Source of the DNA: Acidobacteriota bacterium
GTDB taxonomy: Bacteria > Acidobacteriota > Vicinamibacteria > Vicinamibacterales > Vicinamibacteraceae
Length of the DNA: 64,000 nucleotides
Assembly: GCA_020845575.1 (NCBI GenBank)
Contig: JADLFL010000008.1
Span: forward strand, 1 to 64,000
Direction of reading: 5' to 3'
The notes under the pieces were generated by a model that saw only the letters and a list, made by a program, of their open reading frames with translations, searched no databases and had not been told where the DNA came from. This document shows positions 51,368 to 59,053 of the stretch, piece by piece. Position 1 is the stretch's first letter. The number at the start of each line of letters is the position of its first letter. A program made the position numbers and the translations under genes.

Positions 51368-51699
51368 GCAGGCCGTTCCCGCAGCATCACGAGCAGCATG
51401 CGCGACGGCACCGTCGCGTCCACGGCGTGCGGCACGCCCGCCGGCATCCGCACGACCATTCCGGCCGTCGCCTCGACGGGCGCACCGCCGATCGTCAGCG
51501 TGAACGAACCGTCGAGTACGACGACGAGCGCGTCGAATGGCGCCGTGTGCTCGCTGAGCGCCTCACCGGCGTCGAAGGCGAACAGCGTGACGGTGCCGCC
51601 GCCATTCTTCGCGATCACGCGGCTGGCAATGCCGTGCGGCGTGAGCGTGACGAGATCGGCGAGGGCGAAGGCGGATGCGGGATCGATGAAGTTGGGCAT
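51364..51699 (-). CDS. Small cupin-domain protein
   Basis: A 111-residue single-domain cupin: GGGTVTLFAFDAGEALSEHT (motif 1, with only part of the usual GX5HXHX3,4E ligands), DALVVVLDGSFTLTIGG, GMVVRMPAGVPHAVDATVPS (motif 2 with the metal His). It may bind a metal or small ligand and act as a sensor or isomerase. Its stop overlaps the start of the membrane-protein gene, so the two probably work together, as in cupin-plus-NnrS-type pairs near nitrosative-stress genes. That role is inference. Confidence 0.82.
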   Translation of the reverse strand: MPNFIDPASAFALADLVTLTPHGIASRVIAKNGGGTVTLFAFDAGEALSEHTAPFDALVVVLDGSFTLTIGGAPVEATAGMVVRMPAGVPHAVDATVPSRMLLVMLRERPA

Positions 51700-51992
51700 G
51701 ACGATTCTGCCCTACTGTGCCGGCGTCCACGGCCGGCTGTCGTTGTGCTGGCGCAAGACCGCCGAGGTGCCGGCTGCGGTCACTGCTATCGAGACCGGTC
51801 CTGGGAGTATGGTAGAAGCGGTACTTCCGCACGCGGCTCCGCAAGTGTCCGCCGGGCGCTGGCGCGAAGCCATCGAGACGCACAGGAGGGGTTCGTTCGA
51901 TCGACACGGTGGTCCTCGATGACGCGCACGAGCCCGAACTCGCGCGCTTCCCTGGCAGGGCGACCGGAGCGACGCGCCAGCCCAGTTGACGA

Positions 51993-52289
51993 TCAGTTCA
52001 ATCCCGAGCGGTCGCAGCGCAGGCGCAGTGTGACGCCATAGTCGAGCGTCGGGAGCGGACCGCTGCTGCACGACGCCTTCAGGGACGTCAGATCATCAGG
52101 GTACGAGGCCTGCGCATACCACTTGTGCGTCAGCCCGTAGCCGAGTTCCTTGTCGGTGTCGCGCACGTAGTGGGTCCCCTCGTTCGGTGGCAGCCACGGC
52201 GCGTCCGGTGCCAGGTTGACGAGAACGTCGTGCCGGCGTTCTCCGTCGGGATAGACAGGTTGTGGCTGCCACGGCTCGGGATGGACGTC
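51993..52289 (-). pseudogene. Orphan C-terminal gene fragment, family unknown
   Basis: The minus frame from about 52289 to TGA 51993 reads like protein: VHPEPWQPQPVYPDGERRHD, VLVNLAPDAPWLPPNEGTHY, VRDTDKELGYGLTHKWYAQA, SYPDDLTSLKASCSSG. Low-GC-bias residues and balanced composition contrast with shadow ORFs. There is no ATG or GTG before two in-frame stops at 52359 and 52377. It looks like the tail of a deleted gene. I do not recognise the family. Confidence 0.45.
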
Positions 52290-52291
52290 GC

Positions 52292-53557
52292 TCAGGGCTT
52301 CGGGACGAGCTTGAGCAGCCTGCCGTTCTGTTCGTCGGTCAGAAGGTAGAGTGCGCCGTCAGGCCCCTGAGCCACGTCACGAATGCGGGCGTTCAGGTCC
52401 GCCAGCAAACGCTCTTCGCCGGTCACCCGTTCCCCTTCCACTGTGAGACGAACGAGAGCGCGGGACGCCAGGCCACCAATGAACAGGCTGTTGCGCCACG
52501 CAGGGAAGAGCGCGCCGGTGTAGAACGTCATGCCACCAGGTGCGATCACGGGATCCCAGTAGTAGACCGGCTGTTCCATGTTCGCCTGCTGCGTCAGGCT
52601 CTCGCCGATGGGCCGACCGTCGTACTCGATGCCGTACGTGATCGTGGGCCAGCCATAGTCCCTGCCCTTCCGCGCGATGTTGAGTTCGTCGCCGCCTCGC
52701 GGACCGTGCTCGATCGTCCACAACTCGCCCGTCGCCGGGTTGAGCGTCGCGCCTTGTACGTTGCGATGGCCGTACGACCAGATCTCCGGCCGAACGCCGT
52801 CCTTTCCGACCAAGGGGTTGTCCCCGGGAATCGAACCGTCGCGATTGATGCGCACGACCTTTCCGAGGAGGCTGTCCATCTGCTGCGCCTGCATCCGTCC
52901 CGGCAGGATCGAGCGATCGCCGAGTGTGACAAATAGCGTGTTGCCGCCGCGCTCGAACACCAGTCGACTGCCGAAATGGAGCCTCGAGCCGAGCGACGGG
53001 GCCTGCCGGAAGATGACCTGTACGTCCTCCAGGCGCGGCGCGCCGGCGCCCACCGTCAGGCGGCCACGCGCAACGGCGGTGTTGTTGGTGTCGTCGTCTC
53101 GACCTTCCGCATAGCTCCAGTAGACCAGCCCGTTGTTGGCAAACTCCGGATCGAGCGCCACACCCAGCAGCCCGCCCTGTCCTCGCGCATCCACGGCGGG
53201 TACGCCCGCCACCGGTTCCGACAGCGCACCAGTGGCCTCCACCACGCGCAGTCGTCCCGGCTTCTCTGTCACGAGAAACCGTCCATTCGGGAGGAAGGCG
53301 ATGCCCCAGGGATTCTCGAGGCCACTCGCGATGGTCACGGTATCGAATGCGACGCCGGACCGGCGTTCTGGCGCGCGCGTCTGCTCGTCGAACGCCCGCT
53401 CGAGATGCGGCGCATTCTGAGGCGCCGTCTGCACGGGCGCAGTCTGCGACGCCACCGAACCGGCGCCCACAGAGACGCCAACGGCGACCGCCAGTGCGAT
53501 CGACACCGACACGGCAGTCTTCGTCCTTGGGGTGAATGGTCGTTTGAATCTGTACAC
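52292..53557 (-). CDS. Secreted PQQ-dependent aldose sugar dehydrogenase-like protein
   Basis: A 421-residue protein. GTG 53557 with GAGGAG upstream starts [20 protein letters not shown]; the frame is open further up without homology. After the signal helix ([13 protein letters not shown]), the propeller carries [82 protein letters not shown] and [12 protein letters not shown]. This is the YliI/Asd type of soluble dehydrogenase that oxidises aldoses with PQQ and passes electrons to c-type cytochromes. Unlike the protein at 15.7 kb, it has no attached haem domain. Confidence 0.9.
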   Translation of the reverse strand: MYRFKRPFTPRTKTAVSVSIALAVAVGVSVGAGSVASQTAPVQTAPQNAPHLERAFDEQTRAPERRSGVAFDTVTIASGLENPWGIAFLPNGRFLVTEKPGRLRVVEATGALSEPVAGVPAVDARGQGGLLGVALDPEFANNGLVYWSYAEGRDDDTNNTAVARGRLTVGAGAPRLEDVQVIFRQAPSLGSRLHFGSRLVFERGGNTLFVTLGDRSILPGRMQAQQMDSLLGKVVRINRDGSIPGDNPLVGKDGVRPEIWSYGHRNVQGATLNPATGELWTIEHGPRGGDELNIARKGRDYGWPTITYGIEYDGRPIGESLTQQANMEQPVYYWDPVIAPGGMTFYTGALFPAWRNSLFIGGLASRALVRLTVEGERVTGEERLLADLNARIRDVAQGPDGALYLLTDEQNGRLLKLVPKP

Positions 53558-53900
53558 GACAGTCGTCTCCTCGAAACCGGTTCCGGCGCTCTGCTCGCGC
53601 CCTTTCAGGGTAGCCGTCCGCACGGCAACGGAATAGACCGTCGAATCCACATGGCGCTATGAGTGCCATTCAACAATCGACTGCCCGAAAGCCTTCCATG
53701 GACCACGACGTTCGGGGAAGCGGTCACCCGTTCCGCGGCGGGCATTCCACGGCGGGCACGAAGCGCTCCTTGCGAGCTGAACATGCTCGTGGTCGTCTCT
53801 TCAACGCAAGGTCCACGTGGCCCCGTCCTCGACGTGACGTTGTGGTAGCGTCGCTGCAGGCCCAGAACGGCGGTACCACTCGGCGCAGAGGAGATTCATC
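53558..53900. other. 343-bp intergenic region, nothing recognised
   Basis: Lies between the divergent PQQ dehydrogenase and alcohol dehydrogenase genes and should hold both promoters. Short ORFs lack family patterns. GAGGAG ribosome-binding sites face both genes, but no convincing -35/-10 pair stands out. Confidence 0.5.
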
Positions 53901-54938
53901 ATGCAAGCTGTCCGGTTCGTCGGTGTCGGTTTCCCAGCCAGACTCGAGGACGTGCCCACGCCCGCGCCGGGTCCTGGCCAGGTCCTGATCAAGATTGGCG
54001 GTGCTGGCGTCTGCCATTCGGACCTGCACGTCATGGAGGAGGAACTGGGGTTCACGCCTCCGTTCACGCTCGGTCATGAGAATGCCGGGTGGGTGGCAGG
54101 ACTTGGACAAGGCGTCACGGGGTTCAAGGAAGGCGACGCCGTGGCCGTGTACGGTCCATGGGGGTGCGGTCGCTGCCACGCGTGTCAGCTCTCGATGGAG
54201 AACTACTGCGAGAACTGGGCGCAGATGGGGACCTTCGGCGGCGGACTGGGTTCCGATGGCGGCATGGCCGAATACATGCTGGTGCCTTCGGCTCGCCTGC
54301 TGGTCGGGCTCGGAGACCTGAGTCCCGCCAGAGCCGCGCCGTTGAGTGACGCCGCACTCACGCCCTATCACGCGATCAAGCGAGCGCTGCCCGCACTCCA
54401 CGCCGGCACCACCGTCGTCGTCCTCGGCGTTGGTGGGCTCGGGCACATGGCGGTACAACTGCTGCGGGTGCTTGCGCCCGTGCGCATCGTGGCCGCAGAC
54501 GTGAACGACGGCCGCTTGCAGCAGGCCAAGGAACTCGGCGCAGACGACATCGTCAACAACAGCGATGTCGATGCCGCTGCGGAGCGGATTCTCCGGATCG
54601 TCGGTCCGCGTGGTGCCGGGCTCGTGCTCGATTGCGTCGGCGTGCAATCGACCATCGATCTGGGTGCCCGCGTTCTCGGGCGCAACAGCATCTGGACGAT
54701 TCTCGGCTTGGGCAGTGGGCATCACGACTTCCGTCACGGCAGCACGCCGTACGGCACGACGATGAGTATTCCCTACTGGGGATCCCGCATCGAACTGATG
54801 GAAGTGATTGCGATGGCGCGCGACGGACGGATCCACGCCGAAACCATCGAATTCCCGCTGACGCAGGCGGTCGAGGTGTATCGCACGCTGAAAGAGGGTG
54901 GCATTCGAGGGCGTGCGGTGCTCGTCCCGGGTGCGTGA
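53901..54938 (+). CDS. Zinc-dependent NAD(P) alcohol dehydrogenase
   Basis: A 345-residue medium-chain dehydrogenase with GAGGAG before ATG 53901. The catalytic zinc site is GAGVCHSDLHVMEEEL and GHENAGWVAGLG; structural zinc cysteines occur in WGCGRCHACQLSMENYC. The Rossmann motif GVGGLG (about 175-180) is followed by ADVNDGRLQQAKELGAD, where Asp favours NAD over NADP. These features match the alcohol/aryl-alcohol dehydrogenase branch resembling NAD-dependent ADHs of Actinobacteria. The substrate is unknown. The M28 gene follows 31 bases later, possibly with its own promoter. Confidence 0.92.
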   Translation: MQAVRFVGVGFPARLEDVPTPAPGPGQVLIKIGGAGVCHSDLHVMEEELGFTPPFTLGHENAGWVAGLGQGVTGFKEGDAVAVYGPWGCGRCHACQLSMENYCENWAQMGTFGGGLGSDGGMAEYMLVPSARLLVGLGDLSPARAAPLSDAALTPYHAIKRALPALHAGTTVVVLGVGGLGHMAVQLLRVLAPVRIVAADVNDGRLQQAKELGADDIVNNSDVDAAAERILRIVGPRGAGLVLDCVGVQSTIDLGARVLGRNSIWTILGLGSGHHDFRHGSTPYGTTMSIPYWGSRIELMEVIAMARDGRIHAETIEFPLTQAVEVYRTLKEGGIRGRAVLVPGA

Positions 54939-54969
54939 GCCCGGCCAGCGTTGCTGTAGCATGCGCCGC

Positions 54970-56628
54970 ATGCAGACTCGACGAGTGTTGGGCATCGCTT
55001 CGGCGCTGGTACTCACCCTGGTTTCCGGCGCCGCCCTGCGTGCCCAGCCGGCCTCGATCTCGGCCGAACGCGTCGATCAGGACGTGCTCTGGAAGATCCG
55101 GCGCGAAGCCCACGAGCACTCGCAGATCCTGAAGACGCTGCACGTGCTGACCGACGTGTACGGGCCACGGCTCACCGGCTCGCCCAACCTGCGCGCCGCG
55201 CAGGACTGGCTCCTCCGGCAGGCGACGACGTGGGGCCTGAAGAATGCGCACCTGGAGCCCTGGAGCTTCGGGCACCCGGGGTGGGCCAACGAGAGGACGG
55301 CCGTGTTCCTGACCTCGCCCGTGAAGGACTCGCTGGTGGTGGAGCCGTTGGCGTGGACGCCGGGGACGCCAGGGACGGTCACCGCATCGGCCCTCCTCAT
55401 CGAGGTACCGGCGAGCCCGACGCAGGCCGAGCTCGACGCCGCGCTCGATGCGCTCCGCGGCACGCTGAAGGGCCGTGCCGTGCTCGTCGGCCGTCCGGCA
55501 TCGCCCGGCGTCGCCTTCAACCCCGTGGCCAAGCGTCGGGATGACGCCGACGTCCGCGCGCAGCTGTCGGGCTCGGGCGGCGCGTTCGGTCCGCCACGTG
55601 CCGCTGCCACGCCGCGTCCCGGCGCGCTGACGTCCATCGAGACCGACAACCAGGTCAACGCGTTCCTCGTCGCCGAGGGCGCGGCGCTGCGGCTCAACGA
55701 CGCCGGCTTCGAGCACGGCCGCATCCGCGCGTTCAACAACCGGACGTTCGATGTGAGCCGCGCGGTGCCCACCATCGTCGTGCGCAACGAGGACTACGGC
55801 CGCATCGCCCGCCTGCTCGACGGCGGCCGTTCCGTCGAGCTCGAGGCCACGATCGTCAACACGGTCCACCCCGAGGGCAGCACGCAGTACACCGTGGTCG
55901 CCGAGATTCCCGGCACCGACAAGGCCCGGGAAGTGGTGCTGCTCGGTGGGCATCTCGACTCGTGGCACGCGGCGACGGGCGCCACAGACAACGCCATCGG
56001 ATCCGCGGTGATGCTGGAGGCGATCCGCATCCTGCAGGCTGTGGGCGCGAAGCCGCGCCGCACCATCCGCGTGGTGCTCTGGAGCGGTGAAGAGCAGGGC
56101 CTGCTCGGCTCGCAGGCGTACGTGGCCGAGCACTACGGTTCGTTCGAGAACCCGAAGCCGGAGTTCGAGCACTTCAACGGCTACTTCAACGTCGACATGG
56201 GCACGGGCAAGGCGCGGTCACTGACGGTGTTCGGCCCTCCCGAAACGGCCGCGATTCTCGACGCCGTGACGGTGCCCTTCCGCGCGAACGGTCTGCTCGG
56301 CGCCACCACCACGCGATCGCGCGCGCGCGGCGGCTCCGACCACACGTCGTTCAACGAAGCAGGCCTCCCGGGCATCAGCGTCGGCCAGGATCCCATCGAG
56401 TACCAGTCGCACACCTGGCACACCAATCTCGACACCTACGAACGCATCATCGAGAGCGACGCCATCCAGTCGGCCGAGGCCGTGGCGGCCGCCGTGTATC
56501 ATCTCGCCACTCGCGACGAGAAGCTGCCCCGGGTCACGCGCGAGACGATTCCAGCGAAGCCGGGACCGCCGGCTGGTCCCACCACCTCCGCGGCGCCGGC
56601 CACCTCCGGCACGACGTCGCGGCCGTAA
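54970..56628 (+). CDS. Secreted M28 family metallopeptidase
   Basis: A 552-residue protein. ATG 54970 is preferred over ATG 54961 because TAGCAT (54957-54962) lies seven bases upstream; a signal peptide follows (VLGIASALVLTLVSGAALRA). A PA-like insertion covers about 140-260. Zinc-site motifs are LGGHLDSWHAATGATDNAIG, WSGEEQGLLGS, YFNVDMGTG and the late GGSDHTSFNEAG histidine. The protein ends in a Pro/Thr/Ala-rich tail. The layout is that of carboxypeptidase Q-like/aminopeptidase enzymes of the periplasm. It is followed two bases later by another M28-like gene. Confidence 0.9.
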   Translation: MQTRRVLGIASALVLTLVSGAALRAQPASISAERVDQDVLWKIRREAHEHSQILKTLHVLTDVYGPRLTGSPNLRAAQDWLLRQATTWGLKNAHLEPWSFGHPGWANERTAVFLTSPVKDSLVVEPLAWTPGTPGTVTASALLIEVPASPTQAELDAALDALRGTLKGRAVLVGRPASPGVAFNPVAKRRDDADVRAQLSGSGGAFGPPRAAATPRPGALTSIETDNQVNAFLVAEGAALRLNDAGFEHGRIRAFNNRTFDVSRAVPTIVVRNEDYGRIARLLDGGRSVELEATIVNTVHPEGSTQYTVVAEIPGTDKAREVVLLGGHLDSWHAATGATDNAIGSAVMLEAIRILQAVGAKPRRTIRVVLWSGEEQGLLGSQAYVAEHYGSFENPKPEFEHFNGYFNVDMGTGKARSLTVFGPPETAAILDAVTVPFRANGLLGATTTRSRARGGSDHTSFNEAGLPGISVGQDPIEYQSHTWHTNLDTYERIIESDAIQSAEAVAAAVYHLATRDEKLPRVTRETIPAKPGPPAGPTTSAAPATSGTTSRP

Positions 56629-56630
56629 TC

Positions 56631-58784
56631 ATGCGCATCACGACACGTACCCTGACGAGACTCGCCTGTTCGACCATCACCGTAGCCATCGCCGGCTTCA
56701 CGCTCCTGGGTGGAAGCACCTCCGCTCAGGAGCGCGAGGACCGGACGCTGCTGCCGTGGGACCAGCTGCGGGCCATCATCAACGAAGCCTCGGGCGAGCG
56801 CGCCATGCACCACGTGCTGGAGCTGGTGCCCTACCCGCGCATCCGCTCGCGGGCCGAATACGAAGGACACTTCCGCGAGAACGAGGTCATCGCGCGCTTC
56901 GCCACCGAGTACGGGTTCGACGATGTGAAGGTCGAGTCGTTCCCGACCGCGCAGCGCTCGTGGCAAGGTTGGCAGGGCGAGCTGTGGATCACCGCACCCG
57001 AGACCCGGAAGCTGTACGACATCCACGACGTGGCCATCTCGCTCGCGCCCAACAGCGAGAACGGCGACGTCACAGCAGAGGTCGTCGACGTGGGAGTCGG
57101 CGAACGTCCAGAGGACTACGCCCACAAGGACGTGAAGGGCAAGGTGGTCCTGGGGTCGGCCACGGCCACCACGCTCCAGCGGCTCGCCGTGTTCGAGCGC
57201 GGCGCCGTGGGCGTCATCAGCTGGAACGCGCTGCGTCCGGAGTCCTACCCCGATGCCATCCTCTCGGCGAGCATCGGCGGCAACGCACCGCAGGGGCGGA
57301 CGCCCGGCTTCGGCTGGATCGTCTCGCCGCGCGTGGGACGCGAACTGGCCGACACGCTCGGCAAGGGACAGTCGCTCACGGTCCGATCGATCGTCCGCGC
57401 CGAGACGTTCCCGGGCGAGCTCGAGACCGTCCACGCCACTATCAAGGGCGACGGCAGCACGGACCAGGCGGTCGTCATCTCGGCGCACCTGCACGAGGGC
57501 TACATCAAGCAGGGCGCCAACGACGATGCGTCGGGATCCGGGCTGATCCTCGAGATGGGCCGGACGTATATCCGGCTGATCAAGGAGGGCAAGCTGCCTC
57601 GGCCGCGGCGCACCGTCCACTTCCTGTGGGTGCCGGAGATCAGCGGCACGAACGCGTGGCTCGACGCCCATCCGGAAGTGGCCAGAACGCTCATCGCCGA
57701 TCTGAACTTCGACATGGAAGGCCTCGGCCTCGCGCGGAGCGGGAGCCGCTGGGTGCTGCACCGCACGCCCGACACGTTCCCGACGTACCTGAACGACGTC
57801 GGCCAGAGTGTCATGGAGTGGGTCGCCGCCATCAACCAGGAACGCGTGCGCTTCCGCGACAACGGCTACCGCTTCACGCTGCCGATCCTCTCGCCCAACG
57901 GCAGCCAGGATCCCTTCTACATCAGCGTGGAGAAGCACTATGGGTCGAGCGACCACGTCGTCTACATGCAGCGGGGCGTGCCCGCGCTCATGTTCATCAC
58001 ATGGCCCGACATGTGGTACCACTCGTCGCAGGACACGCCAGACAAGCTCGACCCGACGCAGTTCCGTCGGGCCGCCGTCGTGGGGACCGCCTCGCTGTCG
58101 CTGCTCGCGTCGGCAGGCGACGCCACTGCGATCAAGGTCGCGGGTGAATCACTCGCGCGCGGCACCGAGCGCCTCGGCACCGCCGAACGCAAGGGGCTCG
58201 GGTATCTCGCCGACGCCACCGACGCGGCCTCGCTCCCCATTGCGTACGCGGAGGCGAAGAACGCCGTCGCGCATCAGCAGGGCGTGGAGCGCGCGGTCCT
58301 GGCGTCGGTGAAGGACCTCTTCGCCGATGCGACAGGAGGCACACGATCGCTGGCGACGCTCCTGCCGCTGGTGGATGGCCGTGCCGCGGCACTGCAGGCC
58401 GACATCACGGCGTATCACGCGCTGCGCGCGCAGCAACTCGGCGTGACGCCCGTCGAGCCCACACGCACGGCCGCCGAGGTCGAAGCGTCCCGCATCGTCG
58501 CGGCGCGCGTGCCGGGTGGCCGGATGCTGGGACGGCGCGGACGCAACCAGCCGCTGCTCGACAGCCTGCCGCCTGCCGACCGCGCGCTCGTGGCGTCGGT
58601 GGAGACGAAGCTGCCGCAGCACATGCGCGCGGAGCTCGACCTCCTGTTGCAGAAGGGCGACCGGACGGTCCTGCAGATCCGCGATTTCCTCGCGGGTGAG
58701 TTCGATCCGCTGCCGGCCGATGATCTCCTCGCCTACCTCCGTGCGATGGAGCGGATCGGCGGCGTCACGTTGACCGCGAAATAG
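56631..58784 (+). CDS. Secreted M28-like peptidase with long C-terminal extension
   Basis: A 717-residue protein with a signal peptide (TITVAIAGFTLLGG, then SAQ). A PA domain (about 110-250) precedes the peptidase domain: VISAHLHEGYIKQGANDDAS, VPEISGTNAWLDAH, NFDMEGLG and YGSSDHVVYMQRG with the late His. The first zinc His is in SAHLHEG rather than the usual HxD, so the metal site is altered, as in DUF4910-like relatives. About 200 residues after the core are helical and include VPGGRMLGRRGRN. Its tandem position with another M28 enzyme suggests shared regulation. The frame continues 21 codons past the TAG stop to a second TAG, probably by chance. Confidence 0.85.
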   Translation: MRITTRTLTRLACSTITVAIAGFTLLGGSTSAQEREDRTLLPWDQLRAIINEASGERAMHHVLELVPYPRIRSRAEYEGHFRENEVIARFATEYGFDDVKVESFPTAQRSWQGWQGELWITAPETRKLYDIHDVAISLAPNSENGDVTAEVVDVGVGERPEDYAHKDVKGKVVLGSATATTLQRLAVFERGAVGVISWNALRPESYPDAILSASIGGNAPQGRTPGFGWIVSPRVGRELADTLGKGQSLTVRSIVRAETFPGELETVHATIKGDGSTDQAVVISAHLHEGYIKQGANDDASGSGLILEMGRTYIRLIKEGKLPRPRRTVHFLWVPEISGTNAWLDAHPEVARTLIADLNFDMEGLGLARSGSRWVLHRTPDTFPTYLNDVGQSVMEWVAAINQERVRFRDNGYRFTLPILSPNGSQDPFYISVEKHYGSSDHVVYMQRGVPALMFITWPDMWYHSSQDTPDKLDPTQFRRAAVVGTASLSLLASAGDATAIKVAGESLARGTERLGTAERKGLGYLADATDAASLPIAYAEAKNAVAHQQGVERAVLASVKDLFADATGGTRSLATLLPLVDGRAAALQADITAYHALRAQQLGVTPVEPTRTAAEVEASRIVAARVPGGRMLGRRGRNQPLLDSLPPADRALVASVETKLPQHMRAELDLLLQKGDRTVLQIRDFLAGEFDPLPADDLLAYLRAMERIGGVTLTAK

Positions 58785-59053
58785 TCCCTCGGCACCCACG
58801 TCCTCGACGTCGGCAACACGTGCCTCATGGGCGTCGGTGCGATCAAGTAGGCGTCGAGGCTCGCCGATGCCGACGTCACTCCGCGCCCCGCGCCGCGGCA
58901 GTCCGTAGCTGTAGCGACAGACCGACCGCACCGATGGATGCGGTCGTCCGCTTCCTGTTGCAGGCGGCAGTTGCCCGAGGTTCCGCAGCACGACGCGGCG
59001 CCTCCCGCGGCGACGTGCACCCTCTCACGCGCGCTCCGTTCAGGGGATGGTGG

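Noticed and set aside
58785-58850. 21-codon in-frame extension after the TAG of the M28-like gene as a third readthrough case
   Set aside because: The protein already ends normally and the extension has no recognisable homology; open frames of this length are expected in GC-rich DNA.
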